From positions 62,001-126,000 of the forward strand of contig CAJNDS010002188.1 of NCBI GenBank assembly GCA_905221605.1: DNA of 64,000 nucleotides, written 5' to 3'. The position numbers and the translations under genes are program-made. Below the pieces are notes generated by a model. The model was not told the DNA's origin and did not search any database. It saw only the letters and a program-made list of their open reading frames with translations. Positions 12,745-25,326 of the stretch are shown here, piece after piece. Each line of letters starts with the position of its first letter. The stretch's first letter is position 1. This DNA is from Symbiodinium natans. Lineage: Eukaryota; Sar; Dinophyceae; Suessiales; Symbiodiniaceae.

Positions 12745-12965
12745 ATTGGTTTAAGAAAATGAGGGGCTCAGCCGAGAGCCATTCCCAGGCCCAAGAGGAA
12801 ATGAGAAAATGAGGGGCTCAATTTCTTAAAACTTATGAAAATGAGGGGCTTTCTTAAATTTCAAGACATGGGGACTTGTTCTCTTAAATTTCAGGACATG
12901 AGGGGCCCGTTTTCTTAAATTTATGACAATGAAGGGTTCGTTCTCTTACATTTAAGAAATGGAGC
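12745..12965. repeat. AT-rich tandem repeat (ATGAGGGGCT / CTTAAATTT)
   Basis: Five to six degenerate units of roughly 35-45 bp, each joining a purine block (ATGAGGGGCT) to TTCTTAAATTT. A related word recurs near 13098-13116 (AGGGGCTCATTTTCTTAG). Confidence 0.8.
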
Positions 12966-13284
12966 CCTTCCCTTTCTTTTGGGCCTGAAAATTGCATTCT
13001 CTCGTTTGCTGACGGGTGCAGGCAATCGGAAAGGTCTTGGGGGAGGCTTCTCGAACTTTGTTTTTCGGACTGTTTGGAGGGTTCGGGCAGGTCAGGTAAG
13101 GGGCTCATTTTCTTAGTTGGGCTTGCTTCGGGCCCTGCAATACAGGATTTAGGAAATAAAACATGTTCTAAGAAATGCAGGGTACCCTCAGGGTGTGAGG
13201 TTGCTCCTCTACTTCAAAAAATCCAGGGTACCCTCACCTGCAATGATCGGTTTCTTCTCCAGCACTGTCATTGTACTATTGTTT

Positions 13285-15430
13285 TACTCTCCAGCGGAGC
13301 TGAATGCTTGGAGGAGGCGCTGCCTCTGGTCCAGCTCCTCCATGAGTTTTCTCCCTTGGCTGTCGTACAGCTGCTGGCAGATACTCCAACTGCACTCTGA
13401 TTTCTCATCCCAGCAGCTTCCAAGTCCATACACCCACATCAGCATGTCCTCACAAAGGCATGTCTCAGCTGAGCTCAACTATCTCAACTGTGATGCAGAG
13501 AGATCCTTGGAAAGTCCATCTGCGTAGGTGCTGTTCTGATCCTCCAGTATCTGCCTGCCAGGTCAAATGGCACGCATGCTTGCAAGGCGTGCAACTGGCC
13601 CTGCATCCGGAGGCCTGACTCGCGAGACATCGCGTGATCTGAGGTAGTCCGTCACGCCATCCACATTTCGCAGCAGCAAATCGACCTCTGAAGGCTTTGA
13701 TCAGCTGCGGCATGGCATTTTTCTGGATTCACGTCATCTGCAACTTGTATAGGTCCAGTTTGAGCTCAGCTTCTCTTCCCCACGATGGCCAACGTTGGGC
13801 CACCCCAAACCTTTCAAAAGCATCAGTTCCAGGGCCAGTGTTTGAGACGTCACGAGGCGTTCACAAGACACCAAAGGACCTGCATCGATGCTCATGTCTT
13901 AAGAGACCCCGAAGTGCTGTGGAGGCACTTGTCTGGCTCGTCAAGCCTGGCGTCTTGTCGCAGCAGCTTCTGGCCAGGGTTCGAAATCCGTGTGCGCAGG
14001 GCCGTCCCGCCACCTGCATGGCCCAAGCAACTGAGAATGCTGAACTAGTTAGTGCAGCGGGCATTCATTTCGTAAGGCCTCCAAAGCTACGGGAGCCAAG
14101 AGACAACGGCAACCCGAAGGTTAGATACTGTAGCACGAAGGAAGCATTCGAAGAGTGTTGTTCAATGTCTTCAACGACAGCGATGTCAGCAGGCCTTACA
14201 ATTCGTGACACCGTCAATACCTCTCAACTTGCAGTCAGAAAACATCTCCTAACCAATCTCAGTCAGATTCAGTCAGCAAAGCTTGGCCGTCATCGTGATA
14301 GCCCTAAACATCTTCTACATGACAGATGCATCTTCCAGCTTCCTGGCAGATGTAGTCTTTGCTTCACAATAGGACTTGGATGGACTACACCAGTACTTGA
14401 GACGAGGAGTGCAGACACAGCTTTAAAGAGGGGTCAATCTCACACGATTCAAAGAATATGACAAGAGGGGAGCCTCTGAACGGTTGGAAAAAAGAGCGAC
14501 GCTGAAAAACTCCCTCGAATCTGGCTTTCACGAAGAATCGCCTGCCTGGCGCTGACATGAGCTCGTTGTACAGATTGCGTGCAGGGTCTGCATGCTCATC
14601 CTCTTCCGCCAGTGCACAGGCCAACATAGGCAAGCTCTGAACACTGATCAGCCCAACATGTTGGCAGCACACACCGAACGTCCTCGTATTTGGCCATGCC
14701 TCTGCAATACTGACAAACACCCAGTTGCTGGGCGCTATGCTATGTGAAAGCAAGGCTTGCCTGCATCATCTTGGTACCAGCGACGGCCACCAATGTTTTT
14801 CGGAGGAAGCCATCTGGCCCCTTTCTGCACAGTCCAAGTCATGTTGGTACCTCCGGCTCGTAGACATGCAAGGAAAATACGGAGCAGGAGTACTGACTGT
14901 ACTGGATGCTCGGGCCTTCCGGAGGTTCCATGAACTGCGCCCCTGCATTATAGCAGACCTCTGAAGAAGTTCTCTCCAAACTGCCGAGACAAACTGAAAG
15001 AAGCGCTGGCTAGACTGTCTGGCGGAGAAGCCTGCTGCAGCCATTTGGTGCCCTCCTTGGTAAAGTTCTCGGGCAGCAGCTGCCCACCAACAAAAAGGAA
15101 GGGGGAAGCACGCGCTGTGTCCACCAACCTGAACCACAGCGAAGTTCGGCGGGGGGGGGAGGGAACTTTAGGAGTTCTCAGTTGTCAGTTCTCTGTTTCG
15201 CCATTCGATGCCTGCTTTCCCGTGGCAGCTGCGCCAGCAGTTCATCGCCGGCAGAGCCCAGTCGATCGAGCTCCAAGACATCAAAGCGAACGGAAGCCTC
15301 TTCTAGACACTTTTTGGCCTCCTTAGTTGGACTCACTTCATATTATGTTGCTTCTCTCGCAAGCTTCCTAAGCATTCTGGACAAGAGCTAAATGCCGAAA
15401 GCTGCAAGATCCTGAAAGAAATTTAGTACA
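13285..15430 (-). CDS. Possible glutaredoxin-like protein (fragmentary, multi-exon)
   Basis: Several exon-like segments share the minus strand. 15360-15425 encodes SAFSSCPECLGSLREK, with a CxxC. 15185-15330 encodes TKEAKKCLEEASVRFDVLEL, close in layout to the helix-strand after a glutaredoxin active site. 14950-15115 encodes ASPFPFVGGQLLPENFTKEG, which resembles the cis-proline and glycine-glycine part of glutaredoxin. Lower exons at 14540-14640 (NLYNELMSAPGRRFF), 13610-13680 (VDLLLRNVDGVTDYLRS) and 13310-13400 (QGRKLMEELDQRQRLL) may be the same gene or a neighbour. The thioredoxin-like fold is inferred from this pattern only. Start, stop and splice sites are not resolved. Confidence 0.4.
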
Positions 15431-16779
15431 GCGCAGCAGAAAATGAGAGACGACAGCAGACATGATGCAATCACCAAAGCAGAAAACTGTGCATCGCAAT
15501 CTCGCGATATCCTCCCCCCTGGCTTTTTTGGCCGAGGAGTTCTTCGGATGTTTCTACTTGTAGGCATCAGCTCCAAAGGTTCTATCATCCTGCTCTCGGC
15601 ACGGATCAAGAGTGCCCAAGCTATTCAAAAAATGCATGAAACAACGCAGTGCCGGCAAGCCACGCGCAAGCTTGCTCCGTCAGACTCTGCGATTAGCAAT
15701 ACTGGGCTCTTGGACAGCTCCTGCGCGAGCCAGTCTGCAGCCCAGTCGGCCGTCACCCCTGTTTCCGTGGCCTGCGCAGGCGCCAAGATCTCCCCCAGCC
15801 CGTGACTTGCTAAAGTATCAAGCGGAATCCAATAAGGCCTTTCTTTGACAGCCTTGCTTCGGGCTTCTGCTCAGCCTGCGAGGCAAAGGTGACAACGGGA
15901 TATCAAGGTCATAATTATAGTGCATCTGCCTGCAGATCAAAAAAACCAAAACAGTCCTGGACCCAACTCCGCCCGCACAAAATGCAAATGCGGAAACCTC
16001 CAGACGCGTTCTGATTGTGGCCACAACAGCAAGAGCGAGAGAGAGAGAGAGGCAACATAAGGCAGCTACACAACGCAACACTTTCGGCCGGCATTGCAAT
16101 CTGCAAGAAGCAGCAAACCTGTCTCTCTAGCAGAGTGCTGCCATGACACGGAAGCTACCTGGACACACAGCCAGACCACGGACAAGCGCGGCACGCGCGT
16201 CCTTGCAGACTTGTTTTTAGCTGTTTGGTGGCCAATCTCGTTGACTCCAGGTCCCTCCCTGCGTGGTATGGGCATCCATCAGATGCAATATAACCAATCC
16301 AAAGCCGCAAGCACGGTTGGGGTCCTGGTACGGCCACTTGTGCGGCTCCATGGCATCGCTGGTGACGCGACTGTAAGGTTGCGAGCGTGAGAAGATCTAA
16401 GTTCGACCTTCACAACGTGTTCGATTTTGAGCACTTTTTGGCAATCTGACTTCTCTTCTGGTTTGTGCAAAGTCGGATAAGGCTGCTTCAGCACCATTGA
16501 GTCATTCAGGTATATGGAGGCAGAAAATATGTACGGCGATGGCAATTCATGGGGAGTGCGGCGGGCCCAAGGGACCGGAAAATTCAGCCATGCTCGTGCT
16601 GCAGAGCAGGGTTTAGATCCCTTTGAGCCGGTGCCGGCGGATCATTGCAAGGCTGTTGGCTGTTGCTCCCTGACATTTTCGACATTTTCTGGAAGCAAAC
16701 TCTCGTTTCGAAGAGCACTCCCGCTTTAGGCCTGTAGCTCTGGCTACATTCAGAGAAACGACCTGACCTGGAATATGCT

Positions 16780-19110
16780 GGGCATCCGGCCCGAGCTCCC
16801 GGCACCGCTGAGCCAGCTGCGGCAAAGTTAATTGGCCGCGGCTCTCGGGATCCTCTTCAACAGTCTCCAAAACTTTACGTTGACCGTGCTAACGTAGGAA
16901 ACATACGTTGACATGTCGACGAGATGTGGGGCGGCAACGAAAGATCGTTGGACCACGTCGGTCGGAGCAGGAGCCAAGAAGAAGACTCCCCCACCACCCC
17001 ACCGGCCCATCCCGTTTGAAGGAGTTGTCAGGTTTGGACGCGGTGTCTTCGTGGTGGGATTTCGAGTTGGGCAGACTCGCAGTTCGTGCTTCAGGTCCTG
17101 CTTGGCTTTTGCAGCCTTTGCTGCCATGTATGATTGTAGATCAGGTGCAGAGTGAAAGGCTCCCTGCAAATCGGCCGTGGGCCAGAGCACTCATTGCTCC
17201 AGTGTGGGCGATGTTCTCGAAAATAGACATGAGCGGCGGACATGCACTGCACACCAGGATATTATTGGCACAAGCCTATCGCACAGTATGTTTCACGGTT
17301 AACCTCAACTCAGTGCTGCCGTTGGGCCAAAACCTCGATCATCCTTTATCGGTGTTTGCTCCTTATATCAACTCTGAAGGCCAAACCTCCTTGGGTTACC
17401 CTGATTTCAATGCGCTGCAGGCATTCTTTAAGCAACCTCACCTGACCTGCTCGTTTCAAAAGCCAGCAAGGAGGGAACAAGAGGCAAGCCCGGTGTCCAG
17501 AAGGTAGCGCCTCGGTCTGCTTAAGGCAGGGAAGGCACAGAGATGCTGTTTCCAAGCTGCATTCACAACATCGTAACTGCCAACAAGTGGCCAAGCACGG
17601 GCATAGTTGCCTCCTGACCAAGATTGCAATGGTGAGCAAGCGGGTGGACTGCTGGCAGAGCCTCTTGCAAGCAGCATCTTTTTGAACTCTCCTTGGTTGC
17701 CAACTTCGGTGAATCCTTGCATACCCTCTGAATCTATCTGCTCAGCACCGAACCAATGATTTTGTCCCCGGCAGGACCAATCGCACTGCAAGAGAGAACA
17801 GATGATGGTTGCATCATGCTGCATCTCACACTTGCTGCAACTTATGGCCAGGTGAACCTTGCAATCGACTTCGGCATGGCAGGTTGCGCTCTGGGCTTTG
17901 GAGGTGTCTTGGATTGTGGCTCACTTTCCTGGCGACTGAAAAATCAGAGCTGAAGTCTGTGAAATGTAAAAGGGGTCGTGAGAAGCTGCAGGATCAACTT
18001 GCGACCCTTCTAGCGTACCCTGTTTAGACCCTGGCTTGCAACGCATGCCGTGTTAACAGTCTGGCACTGTGCTGGCGCACGCAAGCGTTCCATGCTGCTA
18101 CAACTGGGTGAGTCCTCGAAGCGCCGAATATTCTCCAACCAGAAATTGTCATCCTGCGCCATTCTGATGAGCTGTGCTCGTTGGTGTGCCTGTCCCAACC
18201 AGACGATGCACGGCTGCTCAAACGGCTCTGAAAATGCTCTGAACCTCGCTGGCAGCAGTGCTGGTGCTTTCGGCTGCCATCCGCTTCTGCGCAATGAACT
18301 TTGCTGCAGAGTCCTGCAACCAACTCCATAGTCGAACGCATCAGCGCATCTGTCCCATGCCAAACTGAAACTGAAGCTTGGTTACCACTCGCTATGCTTC
18401 TGACAAAGCAGCCTGCGTTCTCTTCACAGCAGCCATCCACTCCTTCCTTCGAGTGCTTCTCTGGAATGACGTCCATACAAGTCCATGACAGCACTCATTC
18501 AAGCAGCTCGTTGCCGCTGCCTCTGCAACTGGGCTTGTTCTCTGGCCGCTGCTTGCGCCTGCTGGAGGAGGTGACTTCCTGGCACGCAGAGCCCTGGACA
18601 GCCAAAACACCACCGTCACACACGCAATCAAAGCTCAACGGGCTGCCCGCAATTGCCCCGCCTGTCACCTGTGAGACTGCTGCCTCCACGGGCTTCTTCT
18701 TCACTCCAGCTGCCAGCGCTCGAGCTTGCTGGATTTCACGCCGGGCCGTGCCTAATTCACTCTGCAAGATTCTGCAAGTCTGAATCTCTGGCATTGATTT
18801 CACTTGCCATCAGCTGGTTCCGAGATGCTGCATTTTGTGGATGCTGTCGGGCTGGAAGCTCGCACGTGCCTCGCCCACTGCAGGAGATGAGAACTGTGCT
18901 GCCGTGCCACATTGTGCTATGCAAGTGCTGCCATCGCTTTGTGCCGTGCACTCTAGGGCTAGCAGACGTCGTTCGCAGCGCATCTGCCTGGCAGCAAGCG
19001 TGATCAAGCGTGGCCAATTCTGTGTGAGTTCCCTCATGGACAAGCCTTTCTCTTGGCTTCGGCAGTGAGGGGAGGTGTACTTGACCTTCGAGTTCGTGCT
19101 CCTTGTCACA
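16780..19110 (-). CDS. Coiled-coil protein, unrecognised (multi-exon)
   Basis: A run of exon-like minus-strand segments with helical, charged composition: 18830-19100 (MRELTQNWPRLITLAARQ), 18670-18800 (LQSELGTARREIQQARALAA), 18500-18570 (AAAREQAQLQRQRQRAA), 18400-18470 (RRKEWMAAVKRTQAALSEA), 18110-18265 (AHQRAQLIRMAQDDNFWLEN), 17630-17760 (FTEVGNQGEFKKMLLARG), 17080-17170 (DLQSYMAAKAAKAKQDLKH) and 16790-16865 (GQLTLPQLAQRCRELGPDA). They lie head to tail in compatible order, so I group them, but this could be two genes. I recognise no family. Confidence 0.4.
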
Positions 19111-20324
19111 GCCCGGGCTGCTCACGCCAGCTTGTTGGATGTCGTGCCGCGGTAGTGCTGCCGTGACATGCTTATACATTATACATGTTGAGTGAATTGC
19201 CCAACCTCGCGCACTGCAGTGCGAAGGCCCCAAGAAAGGTCGAGGGGATGCACTTCTGGAATTTGGCAGTGCCTGGGAAACGATCCTCATGCCAAGCCAC
19301 AGGCGAGATGACAAGAAAGCGAAGACATGAAAAGCGTTGGCCTTGGATTTCACCGGTGACGTTGTTCGGGTGGAGTCGCCTGGCTTTTGATTGATTGGCG
19401 ACGCGCAACAAAGCACTTAAACATACTTAAACCATGAATGGCGCGGCGAGATGCCCCGATAAAGATAAAGCTGGGTGCAAAGAATCCTGTTGGCGTCATG
19501 CGTTCGCGGACCACAAGCCGCACCACCGAATCCAAAGACTCTGGGAGGTGCAAAAACCGTGCTAAACCCCAATTTACCCGGGAGCTGCGCCTGGTGGAAG
19601 CCCTCTGGAGGCAGCTTGCCGAGGGCTGCGGCTGAGGGAGTCGTTGGACCGACTTCCATCTCGATCCGGCAAACGAGCACTGTGAGCACCTTTCAGAATC
19701 AGGGCAAAATCTTCATGCAGGATCTTCACCGGTCACATCCTGTCAGTTGCCCATATCCACCCAAGCACACGACCAGGCCTGCACGCTTCGCAGGTTCTGC
19801 CGTTGCCTGATCAACCTGGAGGCAACACAATGTTGCCAACGCTGCGCAACGCTGCGCATTGAAGACCTCTGAAGTGCTCTGAGGTGCTCACAGCTCTGCG
19901 AACTCCGGATCTGGCGCACGTCACCAGGCAGAGCATCAAACTGTTGTATCGGGGGTGGGGACCCCGAGTGGGGACCCCGAGTCGGAAACAACGAGCCGGA
20001 AAACACCCGGGCGAGTCTGAAAACGGCCCGAAGCGAGTCAGAAACAGCACCCCCGAGCTTTAAAACCCGAGGCGACGAGTCAGAAAATTTTCGAAATCAT
20101 TCTCACGGGCACGGCTTGGCATCTAGATGAGCTTCGGGCAGGGCCTGAGATTTAGGGTCCAACCCTAGACCGTGGACCATAAACCACAAACGCTAGAAAC
20201 CTTACATCCTAGAAACATCTAGACACCCTAACCCCTGAAAATCATTACACCATCCTCGAGCACAAACAACAAAAGGAGGACGTGACAGCTTGCATAGTGT
20301 GAAGAACAGACAATAGCACGCTAC

Positions 20325-20836
20325 CAGAGAGACAATAGCACGTTATGAAGGGAGACAATTCTTGCCCGCCGGATGCTCCCCGTCTCGGACACCAGAAAAC
20401 GAGACATGAGGGGAGACAGTAGCACGTTATGAAGAGACAAATCCTGCCCCTCCACCAGCAGCGCGCCGGCTCCCCGTCTCCGACACCAAAACGAGACATG
20501 AGGGGAGACAGTAGCACGTTATGAAGGGAGACAAATCCTGCCCCTCCCCCAATATAGCGCGTCACAGCATCCGGCTCCCCGTCTCGGACACCAGAAAAGG
20601 AGACATGAGGGGAGACAATTGGACGCTATGAAGGGAGACAAATCCTGCCGATCCCCAAAAGCGCGTCACAGCATCCGGCTCCCCTTCCGTGTGCCACAAA
20701 ACGAGACATGAGGGGAGACAATAGCACGTTATGAAGGGAGACAAATCCGGCCCGTCCCCGGAAGTGCGTCACAGCGGACACCAGAAAACGAGACTGCCGA
20801 TCCCCCGAAGCGCGTCACAGCATCCGGCTCCCAGGG
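20325..20836. repeat. Tandem array, about five copies of an 80-110 bp unit
   Basis: Each unit begins AGACAATAGCACGTTATGAA, continues with GGGAGACAAATCCTGCC, a variable middle, GCGCGTCACAGCATCCGG and ends ACGAGACATGAGGGG. Units start near 20330, 20412, 20505, 20613 and 20716. Length differences come from gain or loss in the middle block, and the last unit is internally rearranged. Open frames on the minus strand here repeat with the unit and look incidental. Confidence 0.92.
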
Positions 20837-20929
20837 AGACAAGGGGACAGAAGGAACTTATGAAGGGAGTTAAACCGGCACGGATCCCGAACACTGCGTC
20901 ACACTATCCCTTTCATTCCTCAAATCTAG

Positions 20930-21120
20930 AACCCCATAGCTTCGCTGCTTGCGGAATGAAGCACAACAACACTGAACCCAAAAAAACGGAACCCTAAAAA
21001 CCAAAAGCCGAACCGCAATGACCCTGAACCCCAAGAACCCTAACCCGAACAAACCTAAAACCTGATTACCAAACTACAAACCTTTTACCCGAAAAATTCT
21101 AGCCCCAAAAATCCTAAGCC
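20930..21120. repeat. Degenerate telomere-like C/A-rich tract
   Basis: Words such as GAACCCTAAAAACC, AACCCTAACCCG and AACCTAAAACC recur. The style matches 3930-4110, again directly beside a structured repeat. Confidence 0.65.
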
Positions 21121-22549
21121 GGCCTGTTGTCAAATTCGGCCTGGTTTTTGACTCAGCTTTTTGCATTCCCAGATTTCTGACTCGGTGGTGCGTTTTTCCG
21201 ACTCATGTTGGGGACTCGGATCGTTTCTAGCACGGCCCGCACTCGTTGTGTTGCGCTGTTCAATGTGCGCACCCTGCCTTGGCAAGGGGCTTTCACTGGT
21301 CTCTTGTCTTGGAGCGCGCTTGACTGGCAAACTGCCACCGCCACCTCAGAGCCATGCGTCCATTTGCCTTGTCACCACTGACTGACGGTGCAACGCCCCA
21401 TCTGCCCCCCCCCCCCACCCACTATCGGAGTCTCCAGGACTACCAATTACGCCAGAAATACACTTTCACGACTGGATGGGGCATTGCCAGGTCACTGCTG
21501 GAGCTCGAAGCCCGCCGTTCCGCACGAACACCTGACAGAGCAAAGGTGAGGTCAGAAACCAAAGTCGGAAACGAGGCGAGAGTCGAGAAACAGGAAGGCG
21601 TAGTCAGGAAACAGGCCAGACGAGTCAGGAAAAGTGTCCATAAAACAACGGGTAATGTAAAGGTTACATGCCAATCTCCGAGTCAAGCGGCCTCCCTCTC
21701 CCTCCCCGTGCACCTCACATCCAGCCCGGAATGTTCAGTGCGCCATAGTGCGCCCCTACTGGCCAAGCACCTTTAACAGCATCCCTGGACCACACAACCT
21801 TGCAATCAAACAAGGCAGGGTTCTTGCCCTACTGGCTGGCCTTCAACCAGATTCTCCCGTGCCGAGCGTTCTGATCGCCCTACAATCCCGCTCATGGGAA
21901 GCCATGTCGCTGTCAAGAACAGCACAAATCTGTTGCAGTTCTACAGGCAAGTGGATACAGTATCACACGTGTGACTGCACGGACACACCCATCTGTCAAC
22001 AGCTTGTTGCTAGTGCTCATGCACAGGGCAATTTTGGGCCGAATCGGCGGCCGACGCTGTCATTCCATCTTGCAAGGAGCCCGGCTCTTCGAAGATCTTC
22101 AGTGGACTGCACGTATTTGCATTGGCAAGAATTTGCAAGTAGTGGAGCTGAGGCTTGGCTGAGGCTGCTTGCCACATCTTGCCATGAGCCAGAGATTCGC
22201 CCGCTGCGGCGCTCTTTCCGGTGAGCTTTTAGGATTCCCTGACATTCCTATTTTCCCAGTGATGTTAGTTAGGCTTCGCATCTTCGCATCTGCCTACTGC
22301 AGATCCTGCCAGCAAATTCCTGACCATGGCTTCACTTCAACGAACATCGGAAGGTTGCACCGACGAACCCTTGAAGCAAGATGCCCGCTGGCCTCTTCCC
22401 CTCGTCCAACCCTCTTCCAAAAAAGGATAGCCGAGACATGAAGAAGCAGAAGTGCATCTTGTGCATCCTTTTCAATTTTTCAAGGCAAAGCCAGACCGCC
22501 CTCTCACTTCCTCAGGCCGCAATTCTGTGAGCATCACATGGAATCGCGT

Positions 22550-23595
22550 GTCATCACACAAACGAAAAAAGCTGGGCCCACGACTTGGAGGGCTTCTTTG
22601 GGCGGTAAGTTCTACTCAAGTGGTTCCGAGGATACCTGGGCTCTTGTGCAACGAAAGCCTGCAAACATGAAACCAGGCTTTGGCCTGGCCTGATGCCATC
22701 ACCCTCCTTGGGAACGTCGTCCTCCGGACCCACCTCTTCACCAGTCCTGCACCGAAGCAGCAACTGATCAGCAGCCTGCAGGGGCTTGCAGATGCTTGCA
22801 GATGCTCACAGCTGTCTGCACGCAGGTCCCTCCTGTAGAAATGCAGCCTCCGGTCCACATCAGTAAAGATTTTCTTGAAGCGAGAGCGGTTCGATTCGTA
22901 GTTGGGTCGCCTTGCTGCTTGCAGGCACCAGTCACTTCTTGCAAGCTGGACTTTCTGTCTCTTGTCAGCCTGACAGCCTTTAAATGCCTTTAATCGCCAA
23001 GCAACTTGACCCCGTATCTTGCTCGAGAGCTCCTGAGCTTGCCAAAGGACATGATGCCACTACGTCATCTCAATGTTGAAGCACCTGAGCGGGGATCACC
23101 TAAGTCTAAGGGCCAGACTTGCGGTTCTTGACGGGAAGAAGGTCGTACAGTCCACGCATGCATGTGTAGTTGCATCCTGGCGAGGCAGCACGTCGATGGT
23201 GTACGATGCTGTGCTTGGCTCTCGCTGCCGGTGTCGCCGGTCCAGTGTAAACATGCCAACTTCTCCGGGGACGTCGGGCCTTTTACCACCTCTGACCATG
23301 ACGACAGAGTGAACCTGGCGGAGCAGTTCAGGATGCCCAACGGTCCCTGAAGAGATGTTCGTGCGCATTCCTGCCGTGTCCGACTGGGTTTCGCAGGCGG
23401 TGGTCGCGCATCAACGGCATCAAGCACAAAGCCGCCTGCAGATTGTGACCGATGCCCGGAATGTAGGCCTCAATCCAGCAAAATCCAGCAAACATTGGTA
23501 AGTTACAGGAGCCGCTGGCAAATACAAGCTCCGTCCTTCACCACGCGCCCGTTGGAAAGGCGCACATATGCAACCTGGACGGAAGCGGCAGTCAT
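22550..23595 (-). CDS. Unrecognised gene with a clear start codon
   Basis: An ATG at 23595 opens an exon to about 23506 encoding MTAASVQVAYVRLSNGRVVK; the exon is followed by a GT. A second exon, about 23170-23420, encodes TNISSGTVGHPELLRQVHSV and GGKRPDVPGEVGMFTLDRR. Later segments at 22780-22985 encode RFKKIFTDVDRRLHFYRRDL, and at 22640-22740 GEEVGPEDDVPKEGDGIRPG. Composition and the shared strand suggest one multi-exon gene, but the link between the second and third parts is inferred. No family recognised. Confidence 0.45.
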
Positions 23596-25326
23596 TTTGC
23601 AGATGTTCACGAATTCACAGAACCCTGTACGCAAGATCATCTCAGAAATGCCTTACGAAGACCAGAATTGGGCTTCCTCGGTGACTGGACGAAGACCTGC
23701 AATGCAAGATGACTGCGGTCACGGCTATAATCCTTACAGGCCGACCAGCTGCCTTCGTGCAAACGCCTTTCCTGTTTCCTGCACCCTCCAACCACTTTGA
23801 TCTGACGTTGAACTTCCAGTTCGGGATCTCAGCTTTCCGAAAGTTTGAAAGTGTCCACGTTTGCAAGTTTACGAGCAATCACCTCAGAGCCGCGCCATCT
23901 TTGGTCTACGCTTGTAGAACAAGCGGCCGTGAAGATTCCTGCCGGGACTGGCACCCACATGTCCCCGGCTTTACAGACTAAAACCCTCTTTCGGAGAGGC
24001 CGCAGGCCCATTTCCCTTGCAGTAGCCCTGCAAAGCCGCATCTAAAAAACAAAAAGTCGACAACTGTTTGAGCACTTGAAAAATCACACCCCTCCTAAAC
24101 TCCCTCGACTCCGACCCTTTCGCCAACCTTGTATTTCTTGCAGAAAGAGAGAGCGAGAGAGAGAGAGAGAGAGAGAGTAGGAGACAGAAACTTTCTTTCA
24201 CGATTGGCCAGCAAGCAGTGAGCAACAGATAGTAACAGGCAGCAGGTATGATGAATTATTTAGGGTCGGGCTAGGGTTCAGATTTACCGTTTAGGCTTAA
24301 AGGTTTTCTTGTTTTGGGCAGGGGGTGTAAAACATACGGCGAGGGACCGGCCAACCGGGATCATAATGTGTGCTCCTGGTGCTGAAGCCGCGTCTGCTCT
24401 CCCAGTTGAGAGGCATGGCTGCTGGGTTAGGCATTGTAGAGCGGGCCATTGACCATTGGTACCGCTGACAGATGGCTGACCATTGCGTGGTGAGCGCAGG
24501 CACTGCATACGCGCAGGTCCCTGGAACACAGGGTCTGAAGAATTGACGGATCCCCTGGTTGCCAAGCTGGGTGCAGCGTGCCAGCCGAGAGAGCATGGCT
24601 CAACGCATTCTTAGTCCATACCGGTCCGGTCAAACTTTATTTGGATAAAGTTTCAGAATTGCTGCTTACTGACTCTTGCAAATGTCACTAACAATTAGCA
24701 CACAAAGGGCTTGCATTGATGCTGACCATCTCAGGCTCAGGCTATGCCCCCCTTAGAACCTTTATAAAAATAACATGTTTAATAGCCTCTTGGGTTTTAT
24801 ATGAAAAACATGAAAAATACTTCCCACGCGGGATATAGCAGGCAGCACTTGAGAAACACGTTATGAAGCGGCTGCGCAAGGCCAGCTTTTGTTTCCATGC
24901 CATGCCTGCGACTCAAATAGCATCAGGCTGCGCAATCCGTCTTGGTCAGGGCCAAAAGGCTTTCAGAGGGGTATTGACCCGTCCCTGCTGATCCCCCGTC
25001 TAAGCCCTGGTCTAAATGCGATCCAAAACTACAGCACGGTATGCCAGCCCCCGAACAGCTCCAAAACCCAGAGCTTGGAGCTTGGATCCGACAGGCCAGG
25101 AAGGCTTTGTTTCAGGCATTGCCTGCCTTGTCCCGTCACGATGGTTGACAGCAACTCTACGTGCTTTCTTCGACATCGGCATGTGCTTCTGGCTAAACCG
25201 ACTTGCTTCTGGACATCGGTTCGCTTCAACTTGTTGAAGGTGATGGCAACATCGCGCCAGCGATGAAGTTATAAGCTATCACAAAGCATTGGTGCAGTGT
25301 TGCAGCTGCGCGGCACTCCCTTTTAA
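23596..25326. other. Spacer; no gene recognised
   Basis: No convincing exon. A GA microsatellite lies at 24144-24178. A stretch near 24750-24880 is notably AT-rich for this window. Confidence 0.5.

Larger units (their letters stand above)
9244..13284. other. Upstream of channel gene; no gene recognised
   Basis: The first coding exon of the channel must lie here or just at 9243, but no start codon exon could be fixed. The stretch holds a G+A-rich segment at 9750-9990, a 10-bp tandem array at 11931-12004 and an AT-rich array at 12745-12965. Open frames here are chance-like in composition and match no family I know. Confidence 0.5.
19111..22540. other. Repeat-rich spacer
   Basis: No exon recognised. 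It contains the tandem array at 20325-20836, with telomere-like C/A-rich text on both sides (20150-20240 and 20930-21120), and a 12-C run at 21405-21416. A possible minus-strand exon at 22120-22220 could not be linked to a gene. Confidence 0.5.

Noticed and set aside
18757-19416. 219-codon minus-strand open frame
   Set aside because: A different minus-strand frame over 18830-19100 has better coding character; this frame's first half is Ser/His-rich with no pattern.
20325-20836. Regular repeats considered as a CRISPR array
   Set aside because: Units of 80-110 bp vary throughout and have no constant short repeat with unique spacers; the genome is eukaryotic.
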